DNA of 64,000 nt, from positions 372,001 through 436,000 of the forward strand of contig JADKJR010000001.1 in assembly GCA_016720925.1 (NCBI GenBank), read 5' to 3'. Position 1 is the stretch's first letter. Every line of letters starts with the position of its first letter. Below, piece after piece: positions 62,753-64,000 of the stretch. The notes beneath the pieces were generated by a model. The model saw only the letters and a program-made list of their open reading frames with translations. It searched no databases and was not told where the DNA came from. Origin of the DNA: Betaproteobacteria bacterium. Its GTDB lineage: Bacteria > Pseudomonadota > Gammaproteobacteria > Burkholderiales > Usitatibacteraceae. The translations under genes and the position numbers were made by a program.

Positions 62753-64000
62753 ATGAAACTGAAATTTGCTGGCGCGGCGGGAACGGTAACCGGTTCGCGC
62801 TATATCGTGGATCACGACAAACGCCGCCTCCTTATCGATTGCGGGCTGTTTCAGGGATATAAGGTCCTGCGGCTGCGGAACTGGTCCCCCTTTCCTGTAC
62901 GACCACAATCGATTCATGCCGCGATACTGACGCACGCGCACCTCGATCATAGCGGGTATCTGCCGGCGCTGGTTCGGGATGGCATGCGCACCCCAGTCTT
63001 TGCCAGTGCGGCAACCCGGGACCTTTGCGGCATCCTCTTGCCTGACAGCGGGCACCTGCAGGAAGAAGAGGCGAAATATCTCAATCGCCATGGGATTTCA
63101 AAGCATCATCCTGCACTGCCCCTGTACACCAAGGAGGACGCGCACGCGTGTCTTGCCAGTCTGAAGACAATGCCGATGGAAAAGGCGTGGGAAGTTCTAC
63201 CGGGCATGCAGGCGATGCTGCGGCCTGCCGGCCATTTGCTAGGGGCATCAATCGTCGAGATCGCGACGTCGCGCGGCAATATCGTCTTTAGCGGCGATCT
63301 GGGTCGTCCGCATGATTTGATCATGTCCCCGCCGGTGCAAATCAAGCGCGCGGATTATCTTGTGGTCGAATCCACCTACGGCGACCGGCGCCACGATGGC
63401 GCTGATCCTGAAAAGCAGCTAGGCGAGATTATCCGGAAAACCGCCGCGCGCGGTGGAATCATTGTGGTGCCTTCATTCGCCGTGGGCCGCGCGCAGGAAT
63501 TGCTTTACGCCATTCACCGGCTCAAGACCCGCAAGGAAATTCCCGACCTGCCGGTATTCCTCAATAGCCCGATGGCGACCAATGCCACCACGCTATACAA
63601 GCGGCACGCTTCGTTGCATCACCTTTCACCGGATGAAAGTCGCGGCATGTGTACCGCCGCGACCATTGTCAATTCCGTTGAAGAATCGCAAGCGCTGAAT
63701 TCGCTGAAAATGCCGGCTGTCATTATCGCGGCGAGTGGCATGGCGACCGGCGGGCGTGTCCTGCATCACCTGATTGCATATGCCTCGGATCCGCGGAACG
63801 CAATTGTGCTGACCGGCTATCAGGCTGGCGGTACGCGCGGTGCGGCAATTGTTGCCGGTGCGGCGGAAGTAAAAATATTCGGACAAAGGGTGCCGATCCG
63901 GGCGGAAGTCCACCAGATCACGGGGTACTCGGCGCATGCTGACGCCGACGAGATCATGGCGTGGCTAAAAGGCTTTGAACGCCCGCCGCGCCGGGTTTTC
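62753..64000 (+). CDS. MBL-fold beta-CASP exonuclease-like protein (3' end outside window)
   Basis: At least 416 residues, open to the window edge. The metallo-beta-lactamase motif THAHLDHSG binds two zincs. AGHLLGAS and FSGDLGR are further metal-site motifs, and the beta-CASP part has VPSFAVGRAQELL, NSPMA, IIAASGMATGGRVLHH and the late HQITGYSAHAD. This is the Ysh1/CPSF-like group; bacterial members are predicted RNA exonucleases. It is separated from fnr by 89 bp containing a weak FNR-type site, so oxygen-linked control is possible but unproven. Confidence 0.9.
   Translation, partial: MKLKFAGAAGTVTGSRYIVDHDKRRLLIDCGLFQGYKVLRLRNWSPFPVRPQSIHAAILTHAHLDHSGYLPALVRDGMRTPVFASAATRDLCGILLPDSGHLQEEEAKYLNRHGISKHHPALPLYTKEDAHACLASLKTMPMEKAWEVLPGMQAMLRPAGHLLGASIVEIATSRGNIVFSGDLGRPHDLIMSPPVQIKRADYLVVESTYGDRRHDGADPEKQLGEIIRKTAARGGIIVVPSFAVGRAQELLYAIHRLKTRKEIPDLPVFLNSPMATNATTLYKRHASLHHLSPDESRGMCTAATIVNSVEESQALNSLKMPAVIIAASGMATGGRVLHHLIAYASDPRNAIVLTGYQAGGTRGAAIVAGAAEVKIFGQRVPIRAEVHQITGYSAHADADEIMAWLKGFERPPRRVF

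Overview
The window reads as about 64 kb of chromosome from a betaproteobacterium. The reasons are a high G+C coding style, the pyrG-kdsA-eno-ftsB block, a complete ccoNOQP-GH oxidase locus next to ccoI/ccoS, hemN and fnr, and GTP-type PEP carboxykinase. The genus cannot be fixed from the sequence alone. No rRNA, tRNA, CRISPR array, prophage or intact insertion sequence was seen.

Layout. 1-3.3 kb: oxalate catabolism (end of oxc, frc) followed by a stand-alone 10-formyl-THF hydrolase-type formyltransferase. 3.5-9.0 kb: CHASE2-Ser/Thr kinase, a DUF2889 protein and sucCD with a strong terminator. 9.0-10.2 kb: a decayed IS110-type transposase fragment and an SGNH hydrolase. 10.7-17.7 kb: ureide catabolism (UraD-AllC fusion, PucG-type aminotransferase, HpxX/AtzG- and HpxY/AtzE-like amidase subunits) and fadH. 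18.1-22.8 kb: NAD-dependent formate dehydrogenase (fused FdsG-FdsB, then FdsA). 22.8-36.2 kb: accessory genes (M14 peptidase, GNAT, AcpA-like lipoprotein, MazG-like enzyme, TMEM175 channel, delta-60 repeat protein, NYN/OST-HTH protein, alpha/beta hydrolase, GGDEF-EAL) and a wHTH pseudogene. 36.4-45.2 kb: NUDIX, dadA, threonine dehydratase, two DUF3617-type proteins, pckG, and an ald2-mtnA pair. 45.4-49.9 kb: pyrG-kdsA-eno-ftsB-yjbR. 50.1-64 kb: cbb3 oxidase structural and assembly genes, ompW, hemN, fnr and a beta-CASP metallo-beta-lactamase.

How the genes may work together. The allantoate-side enzymes make ureidoglycine and then oxalurate. An HpxXY-like amidase could take oxalurate toward oxamate and oxalate. 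Frc/Oxc turn oxalate into formyl-CoA and formate, and the Fds-type dehydrogenase oxidises formate to CO2 with NADH. Every step except oxamate hydrolysis has a candidate in the window. In the last 14 kb, three strong and one weak FNR-type palindromes lie upstream of ccoN, ompW, between hemN and fnr, and before the beta-CASP gene. This outlines a local low-oxygen regulon.

Two sequence-wide signals stand out. Eight intergenic copies of a roughly 65-bp palindromic repeat (arms around AAGCACTGG / CCAGTGCTT) sit at gene 3' ends. Six genes, including kdsA and ccoN, are each broken by one single-base indel whose repair restores the normal family length. This looks more like base-level sequence error than real decay.
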